The notes: generated from the letters alone by a model not told the origin. Counted from the stretch's first letter, positions 1 to 8,102 are shown. The stretch: 37,472 nt of DNA from a bacterium 1xD42-67 (GCA_003612335.1 RAYO01000038.1:1-37472); one strand, 5' to 3'. Program-made: numbers and translations.

Positions 1-31
1 CCTCGTACATTTTATCCCTCATCAACTTTGT

Positions 32-67
32 GGCCTGTCTGGTTATGAAGCCAGACAGGCCTTTTTT
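32..67 (+). terminator. Intrinsic terminator, plus strand
   Basis: An 11-bp perfect stem (GGCCTGTCTGG with CCAGACAGGCC, 8-nt loop) is followed directly by six T. The T-run on the right means it stops plus-strand transcription coming from a gene left of the window. Confidence 0.85.
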
Positions 68-78
68 CGACAGGCTGA

Positions 79-110
79 GGAACGCCGCCCATAGGGCGGC
101 GTTCCTTTTT
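79..110 (+). terminator. Second tandem intrinsic terminator, plus strand
   Basis: A 12-bp stem (GGAACGCCGCCC with GGGCGGCGTTCC, loop ATA) is followed by five T. It lies 11 bp behind the first terminator in the same orientation and faces the minus-strand gene ending at 210. Bases 111-209 show nothing further that I recognise. Confidence 0.8.
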
Positions 111-209
111 GATCATGGTCGGATCAGGACCGGCAGGCCCTCCCTGGCCGGCAGATCCCCCAGCGGTGTGTGCCGGGGGAAGAGGGGCTGGGAGACCGAC
201 CGAATCGGC

Positions 210-1214
210 TTAGAAATGGGTCTGGTACTCCTTGAGGTTGTCCTGGAGCAGCCGGGGGGTGTCCAGGCCGTAGGGGCACTTCGCGGCACACTGGCCGCAG
301 TGGAGACAGTCCTCGATCTTCTTCATCTTCCCCTGCCACTCCTCCGACAGCCAGCCGGCGGCAGGGGCCCGGCGGAGCATAAGGCTCATCCGGGCGCACT
401 GGTTGATCTCGATCCCCACCGGACAGGGCATACAGTAGCCGCAGCCCCGGCAGAAGTCGCCGGTGAGCTCTGCCCGGTCTTTCTCGATGACCGCCTGGTG
501 CGTCTCCGTCATGGTCGGGGCATCAGGCACACAGGAGAGGAACTGGTCCAGCTCCCACTCGTGCTGCACCCCCCAGATGGGGACGACCCCCTCTCGCTGG
601 GCCATCCAGGCTGCCGCCGCCACGCCGTCCCGAATCAGGCCGCCGGCCATCCCCTTCATGGCCACGAAGCCCATCCCCTTGGCCCGGCACTTGTCCACCA
701 GCTCCTGCTCCTGGGGGCCAGAGAGATAGCTGTAAGGGAACTGGAGCAGGGCGTACAGGCCGGAATCGATGGCCTCATGGGCCACCGCCAGGCGGTGGTT
801 GGTGATGGCGATGTGGCGGATCTTGCCCTGGACCTTGGCCTCCAGGGCGGCGTCGTACAGGCCGTCCTCCCCGCCGGGACGCGGACAGAAGGCCGGGTTG
901 TGGAACTGGTAGACGTCGATATGATCGGTGCCCAGGTTTTTCAGACTGATCTCCAGGTGCTCCCGCAGCTCCGCCCCCGTCTGAGCGTGGGTCTTGGTGG
1001 CGATGATCACCTTGTCCCGGATCCCCTGGAAGGCATAGCCCACCTTCTCCTCGCTGTCAGTGTAAGAGCGGGCAGTGTCGAAGTAGTCCATCCCGCCGTC
1101 CACCGCCTTGCGCAGCAGGCGGGCGGCCTCCTCTTTCGAGATCCGCTGGATCGGCAGACAGCCAAAGCCGTTCTTCTCGATCTGGATCCCAGTGGAGCCC
1201 AATTGGATCTTCAT
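210..1214 (-). CDS. Aldo/keto reductase with C-terminal 4Fe-4S ferredoxin domain
   Basis: A 334-residue cytoplasmic oxidoreductase. The N-terminal ~235 residues form an aldo/keto reductase barrel. The catalytic Asp46 and Tyr51 are seen in FDTARSY, Lys74 in IATKTH, and the following His in YQFHNP. The C-terminus carries two Cys clusters, CxxCxxCxxCP starting at Cys255 and CxxCxxCxxxCP at Cys303, Cys306, Cys309 and Cys313, typical of ferredoxin-type 4Fe-4S binding. This fused architecture is common in anaerobic Firmicutes. The physiological substrate cannot be told from sequence. The start ATG has a TAGGAGGAGAC-like Shine-Dalgarno. It lies 11 bp after the stop of the SLH peptidase gene and is probably co-transcribed with it. 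Confidence 0.9.
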   Translation of the reverse strand: MKIQLGSTGIQIEKNGFGCLPIQRISKEEAARLLRKAVDGGMDYFDTARSYTDSEEKVGYAFQGIRDKVIIATKTHAQTGAELREHLEISLKNLGTDHIDVYQFHNPAFCPRPGGEDGLYDAALEAKVQGKIRHIAITNHRLAVAHEAIDSGLYALLQFPYSYLSGPQEQELVDKCRAKGMGFVAMKGMAGGLIRDGVAAAAWMAQREGVVPIWGVQHEWELDQFLSCVPDAPTMTETHQAVIEKDRAELTGDFCRGCGYCMPCPVGIEINQCARMSLMLRRAPAAGWLSEEWQGKMKKIEDCLHCGQCAAKCPYGLDTPRLLQDNLKEYQTHF

Positions 1215-1225
1215 CTTGTCTCCTC

Positions 1226-3124
1226 CTATCTTTTATCATACAGCTCCAGCTCATAGAGCCGGACGGTCTCGTCCCCGGTCCCGCTGGGGTCCAGGACCCT
1301 CAGCCAGAGGTTCTGGGTGGTCACCGGCGGGAAGGTGCGGGTGGTGACATCTTGAGTATTGTCCCATACCTCATCGAACTGCACCCATTCTTTTGTCTTG
1401 TCATCGTAATACATGAGGCGCCATGCTCTCGTGTTCTCCCGGCTGTCCCCCTGGCTCCCCTCATGATAGAGGGTGTAGGTGTCAAAGGTCATGGGCCTGC
1501 TCAATGTGATGCCCAGCTCATGATGTCTGTTCTGGTCCTTGAGGTCCTTTGGGCCGGCCTGCCATTTTGTGGAGCGGTCACCGTCCACCAGGCTGTTGCC
1601 CACAGTCTCGGCGGACATCTCTCCCGAGACTCTATATATATGTGCGCCGGCACAGAGGTTGAAGTCTCCGTTGGAGGGGTAAATGGGATCGGCCACCCCG
1701 GGCAGGCCCTCGGTGATATAGTTATCGGCATAGTCCTTGAACCCGTTGAAGGTCCATGTCCCGGCGTCCAGCTCCTTGATATACTGCTGGTGCAGGTCTT
1801 TGATGGTGTCGTATCCCGTCACCCGCCGGACCACCGCGTTGAAGGCCGGATCGCTTGGGTCGTCATTGGCGATCTCCCCGGCAATGATCGCGTTGTGGAT
1901 GGAGTCGATCAGACCGAAGCCCTTGGAGGTCGTGGGATATCTGCTGTCCATATAGGCAAAGAACCATTCCCCTCCATATGCCTCAAAGTACCAGTCCCGC
2001 TGGGCCGGATCCCCCTGCCGATAGTAGGAATCCAGGACCACACGGTCCATGTCCGTCCAGACATAGTAACGAAATTTCCCGTAATCTGCCAGACACTCGG
2101 TCCACCAGGCAGACTGGAGGTATCCATAATTCTGGACGATATGGGTCAGCTCATGGGTGAAGGCCCAAGAGGGCTCGGTATCCTGGTTGCTCGCATCGAT
2201 ATCGATCCGGCGTTCCCAGATCCCTGTCTTTTCATCGAGCTCCACATAGGCTGTCTGCATAAAGGCGCTCCCTAAGTCCTTCTCCACAGCGATAGGGACT
2301 GTCTTTTGGATCGCCCTTCCCATAGCCCACCGGGCAAGCACCCGGGGATAGGTCTCATAGAACTCATCCTCCAGAGCCTTCCGGTAGGCCGGGTCGGGGA
2401 TCAGCTCCCAGCCCTTACCGTAGACGATCTGATACTCCTGCTGGAGGTCGCCCTGGGCGGTCTCCTGCCTCTCTGCCAACCGCGTATAGATCACCGCAGC
2501 GCTGTCCCGATAGATGGTCCCCTTCCCAGCGAAGGTCCCATCCTCGTCCACGCCGGAGAGGATCCCGGCGGCGTAGGCGGCGGAGACATAGTAGGGCCAC
2601 GCATCATCCTCCGCCTGGACCGCCGCCCAATCACCGATCCTGGCAGCGGCCTGCTCCCGTTCCTGGGCGCTGGGGAAGGGGATCCCGATGTCCTTCATCA
2701 GCTTGACGATGATATAGGACGCATTGTAGCGGTCGATGGGATGTTCGGCCCGCCGCTGGAGCGTCTCCTCGGAGAAATAGGTCAGCCCGTGGTCCTGGGC
2801 CACCTGGAGGGCCGGGGCGTACCAGGGACCGCCCAACTTCTGTGCCCGGGCCACCTCCTCCGGATAGAACGCCCTGGTCAGGATGGTGAAGAACTGCCCA
2901 TAGGTCAGCTCCGTGCCAGGGGAAAAGGTCCCGGTCCCCTTCCCCGGGTCGCCTCCGGTCCCTGAGATGGCCCCATCCTGATAGGCCCGCTCCACATAGG
3001 GGAAGGCCCAGTGACTGGAGGGCACATCGGTGAAGTGGACCGTGACGGCGGCAGACGCCGGGACCGTCATGAGGCTGATCGCGGTCAGCACGGTCAGGAG
3101 CAGTGATGTCAGCCGTTTTTTCAT
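1226..3124 (-). CDS. Secreted SLH-domain protein with BSP-type metallopeptidase and discoidin-like C-terminus
   Basis: A 632-residue exported protein. The signal peptide is clear: a KKR start, a hydrophobic core and an ASA-A cleavage site near residue 25. Residues ~28-215 look like S-layer homology repeats (FTDVPSSHWAFPYVERA, then two weaker copies), which usually hold proteins to secondary cell-wall polymers. A zinc-peptidase motif HELTH lies at 324-328, followed by WWTECLADY at about 340-348. That combination resembles plant/bacterial basic secretory protein (BSP) peptidases. Residues ~488-632 resemble a galactose-binding/F5-8C domain (VDGDRSTKWQ, LWLRVLD). The start has AGGAAGGAG upstream. 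Host or matrix protein cleavage at the cell surface is inference. Confidence 0.82.
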   Translation of the reverse strand: MKKRLTSLLLTVLTAISLMTVPASAAVTVHFTDVPSSHWAFPYVERAYQDGAISGTGGDPGKGTGTFSPGTELTYGQFFTILTRAFYPEEVARAQKLGGPWYAPALQVAQDHGLTYFSEETLQRRAEHPIDRYNASYIIVKLMKDIGIPFPSAQEREQAAARIGDWAAVQAEDDAWPYYVSAAYAAGILSGVDEDGTFAGKGTIYRDSAAVIYTRLAERQETAQGDLQQEYQIVYGKGWELIPDPAYRKALEDEFYETYPRVLARWAMGRAIQKTVPIAVEKDLGSAFMQTAYVELDEKTGIWERRIDIDASNQDTEPSWAFTHELTHIVQNYGYLQSAWWTECLADYGKFRYYVWTDMDRVVLDSYYRQGDPAQRDWYFEAYGGEWFFAYMDSRYPTTSKGFGLIDSIHNAIIAGEIANDDPSDPAFNAVVRRVTGYDTIKDLHQQYIKELDAGTWTFNGFKDYADNYITEGLPGVADPIYPSNGDFNLCAGAHIYRVSGEMSAETVGNSLVDGDRSTKWQAGPKDLKDQNRHHELGITLSRPMTFDTYTLYHEGSQGDSRENTRAWRLMYYDDKTKEWVQFDEVWDNTQDVTTRTFPPVTTQNLWLRVLDPSGTGDETVRLYELELYDKR

Positions 3125-3176
3125 AGTATCTCCTTCCTGTGAGGCCCGCCGTCCCGGCGGGCCATGTTCCAGGTCC

Positions 3177-5816
3177 TTACATCCCCTTCAGCTGGCTCTC
3201 CAGCTTGGCCACCAGCTCGGTGAGCTGGACGGCCCGCTCCTTTTCAGCCTCCACCACCTGGGCGGGGGCCTTGTTCACAAATCCCGGGTTGTTCAGCTTG
3301 GCGTTCAGCTTGTCCAGCTCGGCGGACTGCTTCTTCAGCTCCTTCTCTACCCGGGCTTTCTCCTTTTCGATGTCCACAAGGTCGGCCAGGGGCATATAGA
3401 TCTTGGCGTCGCGGGTCACGTCGCACACCAGACCGGTGACGTCGTCGGGCTCGTCCCCCCGCACGTCGATGGAGGAGGCGTACATCAGCCGGGGCAGGTA
3501 GCCCGCGCCGGCGGCGAACTCGTGGGAGTATTTGGTGACCACAGTGACGGCCGCCTTTTTGGAGGGGGGCACGTTCAGAGCGGCTCGCCGGGCCCGGATG
3601 GCCTTGATGACGTCCATCACCCGCTCCATGCCCTCCTCGGCCACCTTGTAGTCCATGTCCTCCCGATATCTGGGCCAGCCCTGGAGCATGAGGAAGGAGT
3701 TCTCGGGCACCTCGGGGGCGTGGGGCAGGGCCTGCCAGATCTCCTCGGTGAGGAAGGGCATGAAGGGGTGGAGCAGCTTGAGCATCTCGGTCAGCACATA
3801 GCACAGCACCTGCTGGGCCTGATCCTTGGCGGCGGGGTCGTCCCCCTGGAGGCGGGCCTTGGTCAGCTCGATATACCAGTCGCAGTAGTCGTCCCAGATG
3901 AAGTCGTAGATCTTCTGGGCGGCAACGCCCAGCTCGTACCGGTCCATGTTCTCGGTGATCTCGGCGATGCAGCGGTCCAGCTTGGACAAGATCCACTTGT
4001 CCTCCCGGGTGGTCTGCTCGGGCAGGACGCACTTGTCGATGGTCAGGTTCATCATCAGGAAGCGGCTGGCGTTCCAGATCTTATTGGCGAAGTTGCGCAT
4101 AGCCTCGCACCGCTCGGTGAAGAAGCGCATGTCGTTTCCGGGGCTGTTGCCCGTCACCAGGTTGAAACGTAGGGCGTCGGCGCCGTATTTGTCGGCGATC
4201 TCCAGGGGGTCGATGCCGTTGCCCAGGGACTTGGACATCTTCCGGCCCTTGTCGTCCCGGATCAGACCGTGGATGAAGACGGTGTGGAAGGGGGGCTTTC
4301 CCGTGTGCTCGCAGGCGGAGAAGATCATCCGGGCCACCCAGAAGAAGATGATGTCATAGCCGGTGACCAGCACGTCGGTGGGGTAGTAGTACTGGAAATC
4401 CTCGGTATTCTCCGGCCAGCCCAGAGTGGAGAAGGGCCACAGGGCGGAGGAGAACCAGGTGTCCAGCACGTCGGGGTCCCGCTCAATGTGCTGGGAGCCG
4501 CACTTCTCGCAGCAGTCGGGATTGGTCTCAGAGACGGTCACATGTCCGCAGTCAGCGCAGTACCAGGCGGGGATCTGGTGGCCCCACCACAGCTGCCGGC
4601 TGATGCACCAGTCGTGGACGTTCTCCATCCAGTTGGTGTAGGTCTTGGCGAAGCGGTCGGGGACAAACTTCGTCTCCCCCTCGTTGACCACCCGCAGGGC
4701 CTCCTTGGCCAGGGGCTCCATGCGGACGAACCACTGGGCGGAGATGAGGGGCTCCACGTCGCTGTGGCAGCGGTAGCAGGTGCCCACGTTGTGGGAGTAG
4801 GGCTCGATCTTCTCCATCAGCCCCAGGGCCTCCAGATCGGCCACCACCGCCTTCCGGGCCTCGTAGCGGTCCATGCCCTCATACTTTCCGCCGTTGGCAT
4901 TGACGACCCCATTGTCGTCCAGGACGCGGATGGTCTCCAGATCGTGGCGCAGGCCCACCTCGAAGTCGTTGGGATCGTGGGCGGGGGTCATCTTCACACA
5001 GCCAGTACCGAAGTCCATCTCCACATACTCGTCGGCCACAATGGGGATCTCCCGGTCCATCAGGGGCAGGATGCAGGTCTTGCCCACCAGGTGCTTGTAC
5101 CGCTCGTCGTTGGGGTTGACGGCCACGCCGGTATCGCCCATCATGGTCTCGGGCCGGGTGGTGGCCACCACCAGATAGCCGGAGCCGTCGGCCAGGGGGT
5201 AGCGCATGTGCCACAGGTGGCCGGGCTTGTCCTGATACTCCACCTCCGCGTCGCTCAGCGCGGTGACGCAGTGGGGGCACCAGTTGATGATCCGGGAGCC
5301 CTTGTAGATCAGGTCCTTCTTATAGAGGGAGACGAACACGTGGCGCACCGCCCGGGACAGCCCCTCGTCCATGGTGAAGCGGGAGCGCTCCCAGTCGGCG
5401 GAGATGCCCAGCTTCTTCTGTTGCTGGACGATCCGGGCGCCGTATTTGGCCTTCCAGTCCCACACCCGCTCCAGGAACTTCTCCCGGCCCAGGTCGTAGC
5501 GGCTCAGCCCCTCGTTGTTGCGCAGCTCCTCCTCCACCTTCACCTGGGTGGCGATGCCCGCGTGGTCAGTGCCGGGGAGGTACAGGGCGGCATAGCCCTG
5601 CATCCGCTTGTAGCGGATGAGCATGTCCTGGAGGGAGTCGTCCATGGCGTGGCCCATGTGGAGCTGGCCGGTGACGTTAGGGGGCGGCATGACGATAGTG
5701 AAGGGCTTCTTCTTGGGGTCCCGGCGGCCCTTGAAACAGCCGTTTTTCTCCCAGGTCTCGTAGATGCGGGCCTCCACCTCCTGGGGCTCATAGACCTTTG
5801 GCAGTTCTTTTTTCAT
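3177..5816 (-). CDS. valS: Valine--tRNA ligase
   Basis: An 879-residue class Ia aminoacyl-tRNA synthetase that charges tRNA-Val. The HIGH-type signature HMGH is at residues 53-56 after PPPNVTGQL. The KMSKS loop is at 526-530. The central CP1 editing domain carries ATTRPETMMGDT. The anticodon-binding domain follows, and the last ~65 residues form the charged coiled coil typical of ValS. Length matches the family (about 880). The start ATG is preceded by AAAGGAGATATTTAT. No strong terminator or promoter is visible in the 102 bp separating it from the upstream membrane-protein gene. It is therefore probably transcribed from the T-box leader at about 8060. A GC-rich hairpin without a T-run lies just after the stop. 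Confidence 0.98.
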   Translation of the reverse strand: MKKELPKVYEPQEVEARIYETWEKNGCFKGRRDPKKKPFTIVMPPPNVTGQLHMGHAMDDSLQDMLIRYKRMQGYAALYLPGTDHAGIATQVKVEEELRNNEGLSRYDLGREKFLERVWDWKAKYGARIVQQQKKLGISADWERSRFTMDEGLSRAVRHVFVSLYKKDLIYKGSRIINWCPHCVTALSDAEVEYQDKPGHLWHMRYPLADGSGYLVVATTRPETMMGDTGVAVNPNDERYKHLVGKTCILPLMDREIPIVADEYVEMDFGTGCVKMTPAHDPNDFEVGLRHDLETIRVLDDNGVVNANGGKYEGMDRYEARKAVVADLEALGLMEKIEPYSHNVGTCYRCHSDVEPLISAQWFVRMEPLAKEALRVVNEGETKFVPDRFAKTYTNWMENVHDWCISRQLWWGHQIPAWYCADCGHVTVSETNPDCCEKCGSQHIERDPDVLDTWFSSALWPFSTLGWPENTEDFQYYYPTDVLVTGYDIIFFWVARMIFSACEHTGKPPFHTVFIHGLIRDDKGRKMSKSLGNGIDPLEIADKYGADALRFNLVTGNSPGNDMRFFTERCEAMRNFANKIWNASRFLMMNLTIDKCVLPEQTTREDKWILSKLDRCIAEITENMDRYELGVAAQKIYDFIWDDYCDWYIELTKARLQGDDPAAKDQAQQVLCYVLTEMLKLLHPFMPFLTEEIWQALPHAPEVPENSFLMLQGWPRYREDMDYKVAEEGMERVMDVIKAIRARRAALNVPPSKKAAVTVVTKYSHEFAAGAGYLPRLMYASSIDVRGDEPDDVTGLVCDVTRDAKIYMPLADLVDIEKEKARVEKELKKQSAELDKLNAKLNNPGFVNKAPAQVVEAEKERAVQLTELVAKLESQLKGM

Positions 5817-5918
5817 ATAAATATCTCCTTTCCTGCACGGTATCTCGGTATCTTTTCGTGTCTCTCACGGGGCCGGCAGGCCCTATCGAAAACAGCGCGG
5901 TCTTTGGGGAGGGCCCTG

Positions 5919-6539
5919 TCACGATCCCACCGCTCCCTTCAGCTTGTCCGGGATCTTATAACGCAGCCAGATAGCGGCGTATGGCCTGAGCCACCGGCGC
6001 AGATCCTCTGGAGAGGCGTCCACCAGCTGGGCCTTGGGCAGGGGGAGGCCGAACAGCTTCTTCCCTGCGATCCACACGATCTCGTCGCACTCGATGGCCA
6101 TGCGGAACTTCCGACAGTCGAAGAGCTGATAGAGCTTGTCTCCCCCCTCCTCCTGGAAGTATACCCGGCACTCCCCCCGGTCCAGCTCGATCCGGAAGGG
6201 CAGATCTCCATCATAGCTCCCCTTGGCCCGGGCCGTCTCCCGGGATCTGCGGTTCTCGGCCACCGCCTGGACCGGCTCCTCTCCGGTGGTCTTGCGCATC
6301 ACCGCCGCCCCCACCAGCACCGCCAGGATCACATAGACCACCGTCCGGGTCAAGTTGTCCCGCTGATACCGGAGCAGCGCGGCGCAGACCAGGAACAGGG
6401 CCACCAGCGGCCCCAAGATCTGGCCGGTCCGCCGGCTGCGCAGATAGCTGAGGATGAGGACATAGTCCCCCGCCTGCTCCAACTGGTCCGCCGTGCCCCG
6501 AAAGACGATCTTCTCCGGGACCTCTCTCTTGGTCTTCAT
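5919..6539 (-). CDS. YcxB-like membrane protein, paralogue C
   Basis: A 206-residue protein of unknown function. Residues ~1-35 are cytoplasmic (FRGTADQLEQAGDY). Two closely spaced hydrophobic segments follow at about 42-58 and 66-84. The rest is a C-terminal soluble domain with IVWIAGKKLFGLPLPK near residue 155. That two-TM plus C-terminal beta-rich layout resembles the YcxB-like family. It is clearly paralogous to the next gene upstream (FQGTADQLEAAGDD and ILWIAGRRMPGLVLPK there). Only 3 bp separate its start from that gene's stop, so they are co-transcribed. It is the last gene before valS. No catalytic residues are recognisable. Confidence 0.8.
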   Translation of the reverse strand: MKTKREVPEKIVFRGTADQLEQAGDYVLILSYLRSRRTGQILGPLVALFLVCAALLRYQRDNLTRTVVYVILAVLVGAAVMRKTTGEEPVQAVAENRRSRETARAKGSYDGDLPFRIELDRGECRVYFQEEGGDKLYQLFDCRKFRMAIECDEIVWIAGKKLFGLPLPKAQLVDASPEDLRRWLRPYAAIWLRYKIPDKLKGAVGS

Positions 6540-6542
6540 CCG

Positions 6543-7157
6543 TTACCTCCCGATATCCATCTTTTCTCTCCATGTCTTGGGGATCTCCAAGGTCTTCCAC
6601 TTTCTGATATAGGGATCGAGCCAGATGCGCAGCTCCTCCTCGGTGCCCTGGACGAGCAGCCCCTTGGGCAGGACCAGGCCGGGCATCCGGCGGCCGGCGA
6701 TCCAGAGGATCTCTTCGGACTCCACCGCGCTGCGGAACCGGCGGCAGTCGATCACCTCCCGGGGCTGGGCCTCCTGACACCAGATCCGGCACTCCCCCTG
6801 GATCAGCTCGATCCGGACCGGTATGGCCCCGTCATACTTCCCCTTGGCCTGATACCGCTCCCGGGCCCGGCGGCTGGAGCGGGCGTCGCGGACCGCCTCC
6901 CGCCCCGTGTCCCGCCGCCAGAGGACCACGCCCACCGCCGCCAGGGCTGCCAGGCAGAGGATCCCCCGGGGGTCCTGCTGCCACAGGGCCGCCACAGCGC
7001 CCAGGCCGAAGATCAGGGCGAAGACCGCTCCACAGGCCCGATTCGTCCGCCTGTCCAGGAGGGCCCTCAGCAGGTGGACATCGTCCCCGGCCGCCTCCAG
7101 CTGATCTGCGGTGCCCTGGAAGATCAGCCTGTCCGGGGCACCTCTCTCTTCTCCCAT
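6543..7157 (-). CDS. YcxB-like membrane protein, paralogue B
   Basis: A 204-residue protein of unknown function. It opens with a short charged N-terminus, then FQGTADQLEAAGDD, which is shared with the downstream gene. Two hydrophobic segments lie at about 40-58 and 66-80, followed by an Arg-rich stretch and a C-terminal domain containing ILWIAGRRMPGLVLPK. It is a tandem duplicate of the downstream gene, judged by colinear similarity over the whole length. The start is preceded by a Shine-Dalgarno (GGAGGTGCAGG), 31 bp after the 171-residue gene's stop. A sensor or envelope-stress role is sometimes guessed for this family, but nothing here shows it. Confidence 0.78.
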   Translation of the reverse strand: MGEERGAPDRLIFQGTADQLEAAGDDVHLLRALLDRRTNRACGAVFALIFGLGAVAALWQQDPRGILCLAALAAVGVVLWRRDTGREAVRDARSSRRARERYQAKGKYDGAIPVRIELIQGECRIWCQEAQPREVIDCRRFRSAVESEEILWIAGRRMPGLVLPKGLLVQGTEEELRIWLDPYIRKWKTLEIPKTWREKMDIGR

Positions 7158-7188
7158 CCTGCACCTCCTGACGGCCAGCGCCCCTCCA

Positions 7189-7704
7189 TCACCGCATCTT
7201 CAGGATCTTCAGCCCAGTCTTCTCCTGGATCCTGGCCCGAAACTCCTCCGGTGTGCCCCAGGTGAAGCCCTCTTTGCTGAAGACCTGGCCCCGTCCCCCC
7301 TCCAGCAGGAGGATGAACCAGTCTGCCATCTCCACCCCGATCTTGATCTGCTGATAGAGCCGCCACTCCTCCCCCGCCTGGCTGCGGCAGACGAAGGTAT
7401 TGTCCTCCTGGAAGGTGGCGTTCACCTCACGGCAGTCCGGCGAGATCTGCCTTAGAGCCACCAGACCGTTGGCCCAGTCCTCCCCCAGGATGCAGACCAG
7501 CATGATCAGGCCCAGCAAAACGTTGGTCTGCCAGCCCTCCTGCCCGCCTCGGAGATAGACTGCGGTCAAAAAGCTCTCTAAAAGCACCACGAACCAGGCC
7601 AGCATCCGCACCGGCCCGTTCCGGCCCCGGCGCAGGGTCTTCCGGACCGCCCTGGCCAGGGCGGTCATGGCCCTCCGGTCGAGCGTGGTCTGTATGACGA
7701 TCAT
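7189..7704 (-). CDS. YcxB-like membrane protein, paralogue A (divergent)
   Basis: A 171-residue protein of unknown function. Two hydrophobic segments lie at about 34-52 and 62-80. A C-terminal domain follows with a run of alternating hydrophobics (FVCRSQAGEEWRLYQQIKI, then WFILLLEGG and VFSKEGFTWG). This matches the YcxB-like C-terminal pattern of 'residue-rich strand, sensed surface, phenylalanine-rich helix', but it is more distant from the other two paralogues than they are from each other. Its ATG overlaps the stop of the upstream 35-codon ORF in an ATGA, which suggests translational coupling. It is the first substantial gene after the T-box terminator. Confidence 0.78.
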   Translation of the reverse strand: MIVIQTTLDRRAMTALARAVRKTLRRGRNGPVRMLAWFVVLLESFLTAVYLRGGQEGWQTNVLLGLIMLVCILGEDWANGLVALRQISPDCREVNATFQEDNTFVCRSQAGEEWRLYQQIKIGVEMADWFILLLEGGRGQVFSKEGFTWGTPEEFRARIQEKTGLKILKMR

Positions 7705-7808
7705 CCTGTCACCCCTCTGATCTCAGCTTCTGGTACGCCGTTGACCCACTCCACCGGCTTTCCGGTGTTCTCCTCCACTGTGTGATTCGACTGGATCTCA
7801 AATTCCAC
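7701..7808 (-). CDS. Small ORF (35 aa) between T-box terminator and YcxB-like gene
   Basis: A 35-codon frame starting GTG at 7808. It begins MEFEIQSNHTVEENTG and ends at a TGA that overlaps the next gene's ATG (ATGA). A strong Shine-Dalgarno GGGAGGA lies 8 nt before the GTG. An in-frame TAG inside the terminator T-tract fixes the open frame upstream, so it is not the tail of a longer gene running in from the leader. The product is acidic, with no signal peptide or membrane segment, and I do not recognise it. It may be a leader peptide that couples translation to the membrane genes, or the relic of a truncated gene. Confidence 0.55.
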   Translation of the reverse strand: MEFEIQSNHTVEENTGKPVEWVNGVPEAEIRGVTG

Positions 7809-7825
7809 GACCCGATCCTCCCACT

Positions 7826-7859
7826 AAAAAACGCCCTGAGCCTTACCAGACTCAGGGCG
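7826..7859 (-). terminator. T-box regulated intrinsic terminator
   Basis: A 9-bp stem (CGCCCTGAG with CTCAGGGCG, 10-nt loop) is followed on the minus strand by six T. It lies 10 bp after the T-box sequence, so it is the leader's terminator, competing with the antiterminator. Confidence 0.9.
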
Positions 7860-8061
7860 ATCCAATGACCGCGGTACCACCTGAATTTCCCCGGGGCGGG
7901 GACGCTCCTATCTTCTGTAACGGGAAGTCCCGCCGCCCCTTACTGCCATTCGGGGGCGGGGCGCGAGAGCCACCTTCTCCGGGCCGGACCGGGGACTTGC
8001 ACCGTCCGTCCCCTCTCTGAGCGCCCGCACGCCGGATACTCCTCTCCCGCATCGCCTTTTC
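7826..8061 (-). promoter_or_regulatory. T-box riboswitch leader, probable Val specifier
   Basis: Read on the minus strand from about 8060. A stem I base GCGGGAGAG pairs with CTCTCGCGC and carries an AGTA loop-E element on the 5' side. The opposite strand reads AGAAGGTGG. The T-box sequence AGGTGGTACCGCGG is at 7869-7882, directly before a terminator. I place the specifier at GTG (7971-7973), one nucleotide after GAA. GGT (Gly) is the alternative reading. The antiterminator UGGU would pair with a discriminator A, as in tRNA-Val. Bacterial tRNA-Gly has U there, which favours valine, and valS is the distal gene of the unit. Uncharged tRNA should allow read-through. Confidence 0.9.
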
Positions 8062-8066
8062 AGTTG

Positions 8067-8095
8067 ATTATATGCAAAAAGAGAGGAGTTGTCAA
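8067..8095 (-). promoter_or_regulatory. Consensus sigma-A promoter of the T-box unit
   Basis: On the minus strand a perfect TTGACA (8090-8095) is separated by exactly 17 bp from a perfect TATAAT (8067-8072). Transcription would start near 8060, at the beginning of the T-box leader. Confidence 0.93.
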
Positions 8096-8102
8096 GAGGA
8101 TC

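Noticed and set aside
5868..5882. Terminator between the last YcxB-like gene and valS
   Set aside because: The GGGCC/GGCCC hairpin is short and no T-run follows on the minus strand.
4269..7265. A 998-codon plus-strand open frame opposite valS and the YcxB-like genes
   Set aside because: It is the mirror of GC-rich coding on the other strand. It has a His/Gly/Leu/Val-rich composition, no Shine-Dalgarno, and the real genes on the minus strand are clear.
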